Program-made: the position numbers and the translations under genes | The notes under the pieces: generated by a model | The model's input: only the letters and a program-made list of their open reading frames with translations | The model's database searches: none | What the model was told of the DNA's origin: nothing | From: Bacteroidales bacterium | GTDB lineage: Bacteria > Bacteroidota > Bacteroidia > Bacteroidales > Bacteroidaceae | Length of the DNA: 64,000 nucleotides | NCBI GenBank assembly: GCA_004557185.1 | Contig: SFEP01000003.1 | Coordinates: 1 to 64,000 of the forward strand | Direction: 5' to 3' | Shown here: in pieces, positions 28,674-37,900 of the stretch | Numbering within the stretch: the first letter of the stretch is position 1 | How the letters are laid out: the number at the start of each line of letters is the position of its first letter

Positions 28674-28703
28674 CCTCCCGCATGGCGTTTGCAATGCGGG
28701 AGG
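28674..28703 (-). terminator. Terminator after cinA
   Basis: CCTCCCGCAT (28674-28683) pairs with ATGCGGGAGG (28694-28703). The minus strand follows with CTTATTCGCTCTTTAT, a broken T-tract. It separates the map operon from the rpmB promoter. Confidence 0.7.
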
Positions 28704-28731
28704 CGGATGGGGATGTGTGGCTCGTAGCGCC

Positions 28732-29235
28732 TTAAGCGTAGATGTCCTTGAGGTAATCGAGGAGCATGTGCATGGCCGCAGAGGTGGCCGAGGCGAGATT
28801 TTTGTCGCGACCGTTGTCCTCTTCAATCATGCGCGTCTCCATGTGGTCTTTGTTGCCAACGGCTATCCAGATTGTGCCAACAATCACGCCAGCCTTGCCG
28901 CCGTCGGGACCGCCAGGACCAGCGTAGCCGCTGATGGCCACAGCGTAGTCGGTACCGAAGAGTTCGTTGCTGCCAACCACCATTTGCTTGACTACTTCTT
29001 CGCAAACAGGAGTTTGTTCGGCAATGACCTGTGCGTCAACTTTCAGCAGGTTTTCTTTTACTTCGTCGGCGTAGCAGATGAGACCGCCTTTGTAGTAGTT
29101 CGAACTGCCAGGAACGGCCGTTATCACACTGGCGATGCGGCCGGCGGTGCAACTTTCGGCGGTAGAAAGCGTTACGCTCTCGCGCCACATGATTTCATTG
29201 ATTTCTTTACTTACGAGTTTGAGGTCTAAGTCCAT
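28732..29235 (-). CDS. cinA: CinA-family nicotinamide-nucleotide amidase
   Basis: The 167-residue protein is the stand-alone CinA C-terminal (PncC-type) domain, which deamidates nicotinamide mononucleotide to nicotinate mononucleotide. The family residues are visible in LSTAESCTAGRIASVIT (21-37), ITAVPGSSNYYKGGLICYA cut by its turn, and ISGYAGPGG (about 98-106). The N-terminal molybdopterin-like domain of full CinA is absent. It ends the map-tsaD-cinA cluster, as frequently near rpmB in Bacteroidales. Confidence 0.9.
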   Translation of the reverse strand: MDLDLKLVSKEINEIMWRESVTLSTAESCTAGRIASVITAVPGSSNYYKGGLICYADEVKENLLKVDAQVIAEQTPVCEEVVKQMVVGSNELFGTDYAVAISGYAGPGGPDGGKAGVIVGTIWIAVGNKDHMETRMIEEDNGRDKNLASATSAAMHMLLDYLKDIYA

Positions 29236-29295
29236 AGGGATGGTATGAAATGGGGTTTATTCAGTTTGTTGTTTTCTTATTGTAGTCGCCGTGGT

Positions 29296-30366
29296 TCATT
29301 GCAACTTGGTCTTGCTGCTGATGCGGCAGTAGGCGGGCTTGTCCAGCGGGCAGAAGTCCTTGTCAAGAAATTTGTGGTGTGCCGTGATGGCAATCATGGC
29401 GGCGTTGTCGGTAGTGTAGGAGAATTTGGGTATGTAAATGTTCCAACCACGCTTGTCGGCCCGCTGCTTAAAGGCGTCGCGAAGGGCTGTGTTGGCCGAA
29501 ACGCCTCCCGAGAGGGCTACGTGGTGTATGCCCGTTTGCTTGACGGCCAAGTCGAGTTTCTTCATGAGAATGTCTACGATTGTGGCTTCGAGCGAGGCTG
29601 CGAGGTCTTCAAGGTGGTGGGCTATGAAATCAGGGTCAGTGGCGAGCTGGTCGCGTAGAAAATATAGGAATGATGTTTTGAGTCCAGAGAAACTGTAATC
29701 CAATCCCGCGATATGAGGCTTGCTGAATGCGAAAGCCTTGGGGTTCCCTTTTCGTGCCAAACGGTCGATGATGGGGCCTCCGGGATAGCCTAAGTTCATT
29801 ACTTTGGAGCATTTGTCCATGGCTTCGCCAGCCGCATCATCAATGGTCTGGCCCAGGATTTCCATGTCGTTGTAGGCGTTTACCTTTACAATTTGTGAAT
29901 TGCCGCCGCTCACAAGCAGACAGAGGAATGGGTAGGGAGGCACGGTGTGTGGCTCGTCGGGCGTTTTTATGAAGTGTGCCAGCACGTGCCCCTGTAAGTG
30001 GTTGGCCTCGATGAGAGGGATTCCCAACGACATGGCGAGGCCCTTGGCAAATGATACGCCTACAAGCAGCGAGCCCATGAGGCCAGGGCCCAGCGTGACG
30101 GCTATGGCTGAGAGTTCTTCGCGTTTCACACCGGCTTGCTTCAGTGCTGCGTGCACTACGGGGACGATGTGCTGTTGGTGGGCTCGCGAGGCCAGTTCGG
30201 GGACAACGCCGCCATAAGCCTCGTGTACAGCCTGACTCGCTGTGACGTTGCTTAGGAGTAGTCCATTGCGCATCACGGCTGCTGAGGTGTCGTCGCAACT
30301 TGACTCAATGGCCAGGATGCAGACAGGTTTCTCTGGGGTGGGGAGTGTGGTTGAGTGTGTAGTCAT
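29296..30366 (-). CDS. tsaD: tRNA N6-threonylcarbamoyladenosine transferase TsaD
   Basis: TsaD transfers the threonylcarbamoyl group to A37 of ANN-reading tRNAs. The ASKHA-fold marks are AIESSCDDTSAAV near the N-terminus, the metal ligands in NHLQGHVLAH, LLVSGGNSQI, and YPGGPIIDRLA. The C-terminal SGGVSANTALRD and TDNAAMIA are intact. ATG 30366 (MTTHSTTLP) is preferred; ATG 30381 would add five residues. Both leave a short N-terminal extension relative to typical TsaD. It follows map by 15-30 bases. Confidence 0.95.
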   Translation of the reverse strand: MTTHSTTLPTPEKPVCILAIESSCDDTSAAVMRNGLLLSNVTASQAVHEAYGGVVPELASRAHQQHIVPVVHAALKQAGVKREELSAIAVTLGPGLMGSLLVGVSFAKGLAMSLGIPLIEANHLQGHVLAHFIKTPDEPHTVPPYPFLCLLVSGGNSQIVKVNAYNDMEILGQTIDDAAGEAMDKCSKVMNLGYPGGPIIDRLARKGNPKAFAFSKPHIAGLDYSFSGLKTSFLYFLRDQLATDPDFIAHHLEDLAASLEATIVDILMKKLDLAVKQTGIHHVALSGGVSANTALRDAFKQRADKRGWNIYIPKFSYTTDNAAMIAITAHHKFLDKDFCPLDKPAYCRISSKTKLQ

Positions 30367-30396
30367 GTGGAAACTTAACAAGGGCGCGAGGCTGGG

Positions 30397-31251
30397 TTAA
30401 TGCGTAAGGATTTCCAAACCGGTGTCTGTCATGACGAACGTGTGTTCCCACTGTGCAGAGGGTAACTCGTCTTCCGTGACAACGGTCCAACCGTCTTCCT
30501 CGTCAATAAAGACTTCCCACGTGCCCATGTTGATCATGGGTTCGATGGTGAAAACCATACCAGGCACTAAGAGCATGCCGTGGTGGTGCGTATTGTAATG
30601 GTTTACCTCGGGCTCTTCGTGAAACTCCAAACCTACGCCGTGTCCACACAAATCGCGTACAACGCTGAAGCCGTTCTTGCGGGCATGTCGTTCGATAGCC
30701 TTGCCGATTTCGCCCACAAACCCCCAAGGGCGTGCGGCTTCCTTGCCGATTTCAAGACATTCGCGAGTGACGCGCACAAGCTTTTCCTTTTCGGGAGAAG
30801 TCTGGCCAATGATAAACATGCGTGATGCATCGCTGTAATAGCCATCGAGAATGGTGCTCACGTCAACGTTGATGATATCGCCCTCTTCCAGAATGTCGTA
30901 TTCTGAAGGAATTCCGTGGCATACCACTTCGTTGATGCTGGTGCACACGCTCTTGGGAAAACCTTCGTAGTTGAGGGGGGCAGGAATGGCGCCGTGTGCC
31001 ACCGTGTAGTCGTAAACAAGCTTGTCGATTTCTGCGGTGCTCATGCCCGCATGTATTTCTTTCTCAATCAAGTCGAGTACGCCTGTGTTGACTACGCCTG
31101 AACGCCGTATGCCTTCTATCTGCTCGGGAGTTTTGATGAGTTGGCGTGTAGGCACAAGTTCACCTCTGTTTTGGAATTCAAGAATGCGTTTGTCGAAGTC
31201 CGTAAGAGGTTGTCCTTTGGGTATGTTCCAGTTTCGTTTGATACGTTTCAA
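30397..31251 (-). CDS. map: Methionine aminopeptidase
   Basis: A 284-residue type I methionine aminopeptidase, removing the initiator Met from new proteins. The five metal ligands fall in VDVSTILDGYYSDASR (two Asp), GHGVGLEFHEEP (His), FTIEPM (Glu) and the final EHTFVMT (Glu). It carries an N-terminal extension of roughly 40 residues (NWNIPKGQPLTDFDKRILEF) before the catalytic domain. Its upstream region is the 84-base promoter repeat, so it is probably strongly expressed. It heads map-tsaD-cinA. Confidence 0.95.
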   Translation of the reverse strand: MKRIKRNWNIPKGQPLTDFDKRILEFQNRGELVPTRQLIKTPEQIEGIRRSGVVNTGVLDLIEKEIHAGMSTAEIDKLVYDYTVAHGAIPAPLNYEGFPKSVCTSINEVVCHGIPSEYDILEEGDIINVDVSTILDGYYSDASRMFIIGQTSPEKEKLVRVTRECLEIGKEAARPWGFVGEIGKAIERHARKNGFSVVRDLCGHGVGLEFHEEPEVNHYNTHHHGMLLVPGMVFTIEPMINMGTWEVFIDEEDGWTVVTEDELPSAQWEHTFVMTDTGLEILTH

Positions 31252-31365
31252 TGCTGTTTGGTTTATGGTCCTTGGTGCACACGCACCTCCATATTATAAT
31301 ATATAAGGAGTGCTAAGCATGCCTTCAAGGGCAGTCGTTGCATGCTATGATGCATAATTTGTGTG

Positions 31366-31396
31366 CAAAGATAGTGCAAGGCGAGAGGAGGACAAA
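31366..31396 (-). promoter_or_regulatory. map promoter copy 1 (proximal)
   Basis: Minus-strand TTTG (31393-31396), 19 bases, TATCTTTG (31366-31373): a perfect consensus, about 115 bases before the map ATG. Confidence 0.8.
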
Positions 31397-31449
31397 ATGC
31401 AAAGCTGCAAGATTTGCATTTTTCATTCCGAGCCGCCGCCTATCTTATC

Positions 31450-31480
31450 TAAAGATAATGCAAGGTGAGAGGAGGACAAA
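31450..31480 (-). promoter_or_regulatory. map promoter copy 2
   Basis: TTTG (31477-31480), 19 bases, TATCTTTA (31450-31457). The last base of the -7 box deviates. Confidence 0.6.
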
Positions 31481-31533
31481 ATGCAAAGCTGCAAGATTTG
31501 CATTTTTCATTCCGAGCCGCCGCCTAACTTATC

Positions 31534-31564
31534 CAAAGATAGTGTAAGGCGAAAGGAGGACAAA
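31534..31564 (-). promoter_or_regulatory. map promoter copy 3
   Basis: TTTG (31561-31564), 19 bases, TATCTTTG (31534-31541): a perfect consensus. Confidence 0.75.
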
Positions 31565-31617
31565 ATGCAAAGCTGCAAGATTTGCATTTTTCATTCCGAG
31601 CCGCCGCCTAACTTATC

Positions 31618-31625
31618 CAAAGATA
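31618..31625 (-). promoter_or_regulatory. map promoter copy 4 (truncated, -7 box only)
   Basis: TATCTTTG is kept, but the repeat ends before the -33 TTTG would occur. Confidence 0.4.
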
Positions 31626-31722
31626 GTGTAGGGCGAAAGGATACCCCTGCATGTGTGCGGCTTGGGTTGAATGCAATATAAAAGAAAACTGCTTGGCGCG
31701 ACAAATGTCGTGTCAAGCAGTG

Positions 31723-31797
31723 TGGTAGCGCCTACGGGAATCGAACCCGTATACCATGCGTGAGAGGCATGTATCCTAACCATTAGATGAAAGCGCC
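31723..31797 (-). tRNA. tRNA-Glu (anticodon CTC)
   Basis: The cloverleaf reads acceptor GGCGCTT/AGGCGCT (with G-T pairs at 1-72 and 6-67), D-arm TCTAATGGTTAGGA, anticodon loop CTCTCAC between CATGC and GCATG, and T-arm ACGGG/CCCGT around TTCGATT. A CCA at 31725-31723 follows the discriminator A, so CCA may be encoded here. The anticodon is CTC, reading GAG. Confidence 0.93.
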
Positions 31798-31803
31798 GTG
31801 ATG

Positions 31804-31891
31804 CGGAAGCTGGGGGATTCGAACCCCCGGTACGGTAAACCCGTACGTCAGTTTAGCAAACTGGTGGTTTCAGCCACTCACCCAAACTTCC
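31804..31891 (-). tRNA. tRNA-Ser (anticodon GCT)
   Basis: A class II tRNA of 88 bases with a long variable arm. The acceptor is GGAAGTT/AGCTTCC, the anticodon loop TTGCTAA lies between stems CAGT and ACTG, and the T-arm is GGGGG/CCCCC around TTCGAAT. Six bases separate it from tRNA-Glu, so the two form one transcript. Confidence 0.95.
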
Positions 31892-31926
31892 AGTTCCGTT
31901 TTTGCGCGTCTTTCTCAAACGCGATG

Positions 31927-31957
31927 CAAAGGTAGCAACTTTTCTATAAACACCAAA
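31927..31957 (-). promoter_or_regulatory. Promoter of the tRNA-Ser/tRNA-Glu pair
   Basis: Minus-strand TTTG (31954-31957), 19 bases, TACCTTTG (31927-31934), 36 bases before tRNA-Ser. Confidence 0.8.
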
Positions 31958-32251
31958 CCTTGCACCCTCTTTTTTCAAAAAAATATTCGTAAAGTGCTCG
32001 TCAGCGCTCTTTCCATGCCTCTTTCAGCGTGTTTCGGATGGTTTTGCTGGGCATGTGAGGCATCTCATTCGTGCGTTGTAGAAAGGATAGAAGTGGCTTA
32101 CATGGGTAACGTTGGATCTCATCCGACCTTTTCTATCCATGGCCTGTGATTGAGCTCTACCGCCCAGATAGCTGTGGGCGTGCAGCATCAGAGCACCTGC
32201 CGGCCTGTTGCCCGTTCCTATGCCACGTTTTGACGTTTCGGCAAGGGCGAA

Positions 32252-32370
32252 ATCCGTCCACTGAACAGGTGTTGTTCGTTGTCCATGGCCGTGTGCAACG
32301 TTGTCCATGGCCGTGTGCAATGTTGCCCACGGCCGTGTGCAATGCACCAGGCGGCTGTCCGTAACGGGAG
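32252..32370. repeat. Tandem palindrome element C (22-base period)
   Basis: CAACGTTG at 32296, CAATGTTG at 32318 and CAATG at 32340, with GTTCGTTG at 32274, are spaced 22 bases apart; units carry GGCCGTGTG. The right flank ends in AACGGGA, as does the right arm of element B. The arms pair poorly with each other. The surrounding 31958-32460 holds no gene I can support; 32112-32134 repeats 275-297. Confidence 0.7.
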
Positions 32371-32460
32371 CGTGCATGGCCAGATAGGGAAGGTGGTTTT
32401 CACATTTTAGTGGAATTGGATGAGGCGTGTCAATGTGGCGTTGTGAGGGGGGGGGGCATG

Positions 32461-32496
32461 AAAAAAGGCTCCCCGCTGTGTGAGGTGCGGGGAGCC
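32461..32496 (-). terminator. Intrinsic terminator of the efflux-lpxA operon
   Basis: GGCTCCCCGC (32467-32476) pairs perfectly with GCGGGGAGCC (32487-32496). The minus strand follows with six Ts. It lies about 140 bases beyond the lpxA-like gene. A tract of ten Gs lies at 32447-32456. Confidence 0.9.
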
Positions 32497-32510
32497 GTAG
32501 GTTGAGGTCA

Positions 32511-32638
32511 AGAAATATTCTTTGTGAGGGTAGCGTGCTCTGCGAAAGGAGTGCTCTTCGTGAAGGCGTGTCCTCGGTTAGGGAGTGTGCTTTGTGAAAG
32601 GAATATTCTTGGTGAAGGGCGTGTTTGCCGTTGAGCAA
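32511..32638. repeat. Degenerate 18-19 base tandem repeat
   Basis: Between the lpxA-like stop and its terminator about six imperfect units occur, variants of GTGCTCTTCGTGAAGG. The spacing is 17 to 20 bases. No gene or perfect palindrome is involved. Confidence 0.5.
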
Positions 32639-33424
32639 TCAGTCTTCTTTGAGTTGGCGCACGATGCCGTTTTTGGCAAGTTTGATGAAGTCGAGAATCT
32701 TTTGTATCTCCTCGCTCATGGGAATTTGCTCGGGAATTTTGATGACTGCGTCTTCAAGACTGAAGTTACCGGTGTAGATGATGCGGTAGGTATTGGCTAT
32801 GTGGCGGAGGATGCGTTCGCTCACGTTGAAGTGGCGCAGCACTACGGCGTTGACTCCGTGGTAGGCGGCGGGGTTACCACCCAGAATGATGTAGGGCGGA
32901 ACGTCCTTCTGCACGCGGCAACCGCTCTGAATGAGTGAATAGCGTCCTACGCGTACATGCTGTTGCACCACCACGCCGTTGCTCTGGATGGAACCGTCGT
33001 GCAGTTCGCTTTCGCCGGCAATGCAGGCACCGATTCCTACCACGCAGTTGTTATGTATGTTCACGTCGTGGCATACGTGTACGCGGTCCATCAGGAAGTT
33101 GTCGTTGCCTATGACGGTGGCTTTGTCCTTGTAGGTGCTGCGTGCTATCACCACATTTTCGCGTATGTGGTTGTTGTTGCCAATTTTCAGATAGGTGGTT
33201 TCTCCATCTACGTAGTGAAAATCCTGCGGTGTGGAGCCGAGTACGGCATTCTCGTGAATAATGTTGTTGTCGCCCATGATGGTGCCTTCGAGAATGCTGG
33301 CATGTGCACGGATAACGCAGTTGTCACCTATGACAACGCCTTTCTCAATGTAGGCGAAAGGGCCGATTTCGACGTTCGCGCCAATTTTAGCAGCGGGGTC
33401 GACGTATGCTAATGGACTTATCAT
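32639..33424 (-). CDS. LpxA-like acyl-ACP--UDP-GlcNAc O-acyltransferase paralog
   Basis: A 261-residue left-handed beta-helix protein with hexapeptide repeats over residues 1-185 and a helical C-terminus, the LpxA layout and length. The catalytic His equivalent to E. coli His125 is kept (HVCHD, His119). The residues aligned with His144 and His160 appear to be Glu138 and Gln154. It is not beside lpxD, lpxC-fabZ or fabZ, so it is probably a second LpxA-type enzyme rather than the main lipid A acyltransferase. It starts 15 bases behind the efflux outer-membrane gene and looks co-transcribed. Confidence 0.8.
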   Translation of the reverse strand: MISPLAYVDPAAKIGANVEIGPFAYIEKGVVIGDNCVIRAHASILEGTIMGDNNIIHENAVLGSTPQDFHYVDGETTYLKIGNNNHIRENVVIARSTYKDKATVIGNDNFLMDRVHVCHDVNIHNNCVVGIGACIAGESELHDGSIQSNGVVVQQHVRVGRYSLIQSGCRVQKDVPPYIILGGNPAAYHGVNAVVLRHFNVSERILRHIANTYRIIYTGNFSLEDAVIKIPEQIPMSEEIQKILDFIKLAKNGIVRQLKED

Positions 33425-33439
33425 AGTAAATAGATTGTA

Positions 33440-34828
33440 TTATGCTTCGCGGCCGCCGCCCAGAGCCTGGTAGAGGCTGATGGCAGCTTGCACCTTGTCG
33501 AACTTATAGGAGATGAGCGACAGCTGTGCCTGGATGAGGCTCTGCTGAGCGGTGAGCACCTGCAGGTAGGTGGTGTTGTTGGTGTGTTTGAAGAGGAGTT
33601 GCGTCTGCTCCAGGGTGTGGGTGAGCGTGGCAACCTGCTGCTGCATGGTGGCCTCCTGTGCGGTGGCGCTTTGATACTGCATGAGGGCATTGCTTACCTC
33701 CTGCCCAGCGTTGAGCAGAGCCTGCTCGAACTGGAGTTGGGCGTCCTCCAACTGTAACTTCGACACTTTCAAGTTGGCGCGCAACATACCGTTGGCAAAG
33801 ATGGGCTGCGTGAGCGATGCCACGGCCGAGGCCAGAATCTTGCCGGGGTTGATGATGGCGCCGGCGTTGTTGGTCCATGCGCCTTGTCCGCTGATGGTGA
33901 GGCTGGGGTAGAAGGCCGCGCGGGCCGCGTTCACGGTATAGAAGGCATTGGCCAACTGCATCTCCTTGGCGCGAACGTCGGGACGGTTCGAAAGGAGCTG
34001 TGCCGGAACACCCGTAGAGAAGGAAGAGGGGAAGCCATCGGCGTTGAAGACGCCGCGGCTGATGGGGTGCGGCGTTTCGTGTAGCAGTGCGCAGAGGGCG
34101 TTTTCCGTCTGGCGGATGTTCGACTCGAGTGCGGGCACCGAGGCTTCGAGTTGCAGCAAGTTGGCGCGGCTCTGGCCCACGGCTGCCTCTGTGGTCATGG
34201 CAGCGGTTTTCATCAGTTCCATGGTGCGCACGTTTTCACGCCAAATATTCACCGTCTCTTTGGTGGTGCGCAGTTGCTCATCGAGCATCTGCAGCGTGTA
34301 GTACATGTTGGCTACGGCGGCTATGATGGCCGTGCGTGTAGCCTGCTTGGCTTCTCGGGAGAGCTGCAGCTGCGTTTCGCTCTGCTTCTTGGCGTTGCGC
34401 AATTGGCCAATGTGGCCAATCTGCCAACTGGCGCTCAGGGGGAAACTGTAAGTCTTCGTGGCCTTGCCAAAGTCCCACGATGACACCGTGCCTTGCGGGT
34501 TAAAGGCGAGGGTGGGGTAGTAGGCCAGGCGTGCCACTTTGAGGCCAGCTTTTGCCTGCTCTATCAGCAGGTCGGCGCTGCGCAGGTCGGTGTTCTGCTC
34601 GAGCGCCTTCTGGATAAGTGCCTGCAGTTGCGGGTCGGTGAAGACCTGCTGCCAGGGCGTATTGCCGAAGTTGGCGGTGTCGGCCGGCACGGTGGCATAA
34701 GCCTCCGTCGTGTCGCGATAAAGTTTGTCAATGTCTTTCGTGGCAGACTCGGGCCTCTCGTAGTGGCTGTAGAGGTTACAGCCTGTGAGCAAAGCCGAAC
34801 AACCTATGATATAGAGAAAATGCTTCAT
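33440..34828 (-). CDS. RND efflux outer-membrane factor (TolC/OprM type lipoprotein)
   Basis: A 462-residue outer-membrane channel of the OprM/NodT subfamily. The lipobox LLTGC ends at Cys17, so it is an acylated lipoprotein. Two TolC-type repeats (about 55-240 and 260-455) form the barrel and coiled-coil tunnel; LLSNRPDVRAKE (about 282) is the family signature between them. It completes the tripartite pump, downstream of the adaptor and inner-membrane genes, with an 84-base gap to the pump gene. Confidence 0.93.
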   Translation of the reverse strand: MKHFLYIIGCSALLTGCNLYSHYERPESATKDIDKLYRDTTEAYATVPADTANFGNTPWQQVFTDPQLQALIQKALEQNTDLRSADLLIEQAKAGLKVARLAYYPTLAFNPQGTVSSWDFGKATKTYSFPLSASWQIGHIGQLRNAKKQSETQLQLSREAKQATRTAIIAAVANMYYTLQMLDEQLRTTKETVNIWRENVRTMELMKTAAMTTEAAVGQSRANLLQLEASVPALESNIRQTENALCALLHETPHPISRGVFNADGFPSSFSTGVPAQLLSNRPDVRAKEMQLANAFYTVNAARAAFYPSLTISGQGAWTNNAGAIINPGKILASAVASLTQPIFANGMLRANLKVSKLQLEDAQLQFEQALLNAGQEVSNALMQYQSATAQEATMQQQVATLTHTLEQTQLLFKHTNNTTYLQVLTAQQSLIQAQLSLISYKFDKVQAAISLYQALGGGREA

Positions 34829-34912
34829 CTGTAAGGATGTATTTTGAGTAGGAAAACCTGCTGGGCGGGGGTAGCTCTCCGTTAGGGGCGTACCCCCGCC
34901 TTGGGCAGTGCT

Positions 34913-37900
34913 TTATTTAGAATACTGTTCGATGTCAGAAACGGCCTCGCCGCTGTTCTCCACGTCGTCCCAGTGCATAGGCGTGAGTTTCTCCTGCAGG
35001 CTCTGGAAGATGACGAAGAGTACGGGCACAATGTAGATTTGCAGTATCATACCGATAAGCATACCGCCGATGGCCGTCGTACCCAGAGCGCGGTTACCGT
35101 TGGCACCAACGCCGAAGGCAAACATCATGGGCAGCAGACCGATAATCATGGCCAGTGAGGTCATGAGGATAGGACGCAGACGGGCACCTGCACCCAGCAC
35201 AGCGGCCCATGTGATGCTCATGCCCATTTTGCGGCGGTCGAGGGCGAACTCTACAATCAGAATGGCGTTCTTGGCAAGCAGACCCATCAACATGATGAGT
35301 GCAATCTGCACGTAAATGTTGTTGGCGGCCTCGCCGAAGATGGGAATGATGCTGTTCAAGCCACCCATGGCGTGGATGAAGATGAACGAGCCAGCCAGAC
35401 CGAAGGGCACTGACAGCAGCACGGAGAAGGGCAGGATGTAGCTCTCGTACTGCGCCGAGAGCAGCAGGTAGATGAACACGAAGCAGAGCACAAACACGAT
35501 GGCCGTGGTGTTGCCCGACGATGACTGTTCCTCACGCGACTGTCCCGAGAACTCGTAGGAGTAACCCTGAGGCAACGTTTGCTGTGCCACTTCCTGTATG
35601 GCCTGAATGGCCTGACCTGAGGTGTAGCCTGTGGCGGGGTTACCGTTGATGGCTATCGACGTAAACATGTTGAAGCGGTTGATGTTGTCGGGGCCGAAGC
35701 TCGGTGAGATGGTGATGAACTCCGTGATGGGGGCCATGCTGTCGCCGTTGCGTACCTTTATTTTATAGAGGCTCTCAAAGTTGGCGCGCTCGCTGCGTTC
35801 GCCTTGCACCATGACACGGTAGATTTTACCGAAACGGTTGAAGTTCGAAGCGTACAGACCGCCGTAGTAACCCTGCAGTGTGGCGAGGATGGTTTGCGGC
35901 GAGATGCCGGCGCGTTTACATTTGGCGGCATCGATGTCGATCATGTACTCGGGGAAGTTCGGGTTGAAGTTCGTCTGTGCCGACTCGATTTCAGGGCGCT
36001 TTACCAGTTCGGCCAGGAATTCCTTGGACACGCTGAAGAACTTGTTGATGTCGCCACCTGTGCGGTCCTGCAGGTTAAACGTGAAGCCGTTCGTGGCACC
36101 GTAACCCGTAATCATAGGCGGCTGGAAGAAGAGCACCTGTGCATCTTTGAACACATCGCGTGAGTTCAAGTACAGGCTGGCGAACACCACGGTCGAGCTT
36201 TCGGCGAGCGAACGTTCCTCCCAGTCCTTCAGTTTCACAATGAACGAGCCGTAGGAGGGACCCTGGCCGCCGATAAAGGAGTAGCCAGAAATCATCGTAC
36301 TCTGTTGCACGGCAGGCACTGAGCGCACCAGACTGTCCACCTTTACGAGGTAGGCTTCTGTGCGGTCCTGCGACGTGCCCGGTGGCATCGTCACAACACC
36401 CATAATGGTACCCGTGTCTTCGTTGGGCACCATGGCCGTCGGTGTGATTTGCATGAGGAAGATGAGCAGGGCAATGAAGCCCACGGTGATGCCCATGGAG
36501 AGGAAGGGGCGCTGAATGAAGCCCAGCACCTGCTGCTTGTACTTCTGCAGGATGCGTTCGTACGTATTATTAAAAGCCTTCTTGAATTTCTCGGTGGTCA
36601 GACCGATGAAGCCCAGCAGAGCCACCACGGTAGCCACGCTGGCCAGTATGGGGTGCGACTCAAAGTTGAACAGGCCGAAAATCATGCCCAGAATGGCTAT
36701 TGCGATGAGCAGCACGGTGACACCGGGGTGCAGTATGCGGCCGATGGCTTCGGCATAGCGTTGCAGCATGGTCTGGCCAGCAGCCTTGTAGGCAATGCTC
36801 ATGCGCTCGCCGAGCGACGCCTCCTCCTCGTTCTCCTTGTGGTGCGGCTTCAGCAGAATGGCGCAAAGGGCCGGCGAGAGGGTAAGGGCGTTCAGAGCCG
36901 AGAAACCGATGGAGATGGCCATTGTCAAGCCGAACTGGCGGTAGAACGTACCGGCCGTACCCGACATGAAACTTACGGGCACGAACACGGCCATCATGAC
37001 AAGCGTAATGGACACGATGGCACCGCCCAGTTCGCGCATGGCGTCAATGGAGGCTTTGCGGGCAGAGGTGTAGCCCTGGTCCAGTTTGGCGTGCACGCCT
37101 TCCACCACCACGATGGCATCGTCCACCACAATGGCGATGGCGAGCACCATGGCTGAGAGGGTGAGCAGGTTGAGCGAGAAGCCTATGAGGTAGAGCATGA
37201 AGAATGTGCCGACCAAGGCTACAGGGATGGCAATGGCGGGAATAATTGTGGAGCGCATGTCCTGCAGGAAGATGAACACCACGATGAACACGAGGATGAA
37301 GGCTTCAATAAGGGTCTTGATTACCTCATGAATGGAGGCGAAGAGGAAGTCGTTCACGTTCTGTGCTTCGCGGATTGTCAGGCCGTCGGGCAGGCTGGCG
37401 CGGCTTTCCTCAAGCAGTGCTTGGATGTCCTGCACCACCTGCGTAGCGTTGGAGCCCGCACTCTGCATCACGATACACGACACCGAGCGGTGACCGTTTA
37501 CGCGGCCACTGAAGGAGTAGGTACTGCGGCCCAGTTCCACCTTGGCCACGTCTTTCACGCGGATGATGGTACCGTCGGGGTTGGAGCGAATGACCATGTT
37601 CTCAAAGTCCTTCTCCTCGCTCAGTCGGCCGCGGTAACGCAGCGTGTACTGGAAGGTCTGGTTCTCGCGTTCGCCGATGGCACCGGGAGCGGCCTCTACG
37701 TTCTGCTCGGCCAGCACCGAGGTGATGTCGGAGGGCATGAGTTTGTACTCAGCCATCTTCTCGGGCTTCAGCCAGATACGCATGGAGTAGTCGGCACCCA
37801 TCACCATGGCGTCACCCACACCCTTTACGCGCTGCACTTGGGGGATGATGTTAATCTTGGCGTAGTTCTCGATGAAGTCAGGCGTGTACTTGTCTTCCTC

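Larger units (their letters stand above)
31366..31650 (-). repeat. 84-base tandem repeat carrying promoters, upstream of map
   Basis: The unit begins at 31367, 31451, 31535 and 31619 (period 84); the last copy is partial. Each complete copy contains, on the minus strand, a hairpin (ATGCAAA / TTTGCAT with flanking A and T runs) followed by a promoter. Copies 2 and 3 are nearly identical and copy 1 differs slightly at its map-proximal edge. Confidence 0.9.

Noticed and set aside
32024..32638. 204-residue minus-strand frame
   Set aside because: It runs through the terminator, the G10 tract and a repeat element; repeats create the open frame.
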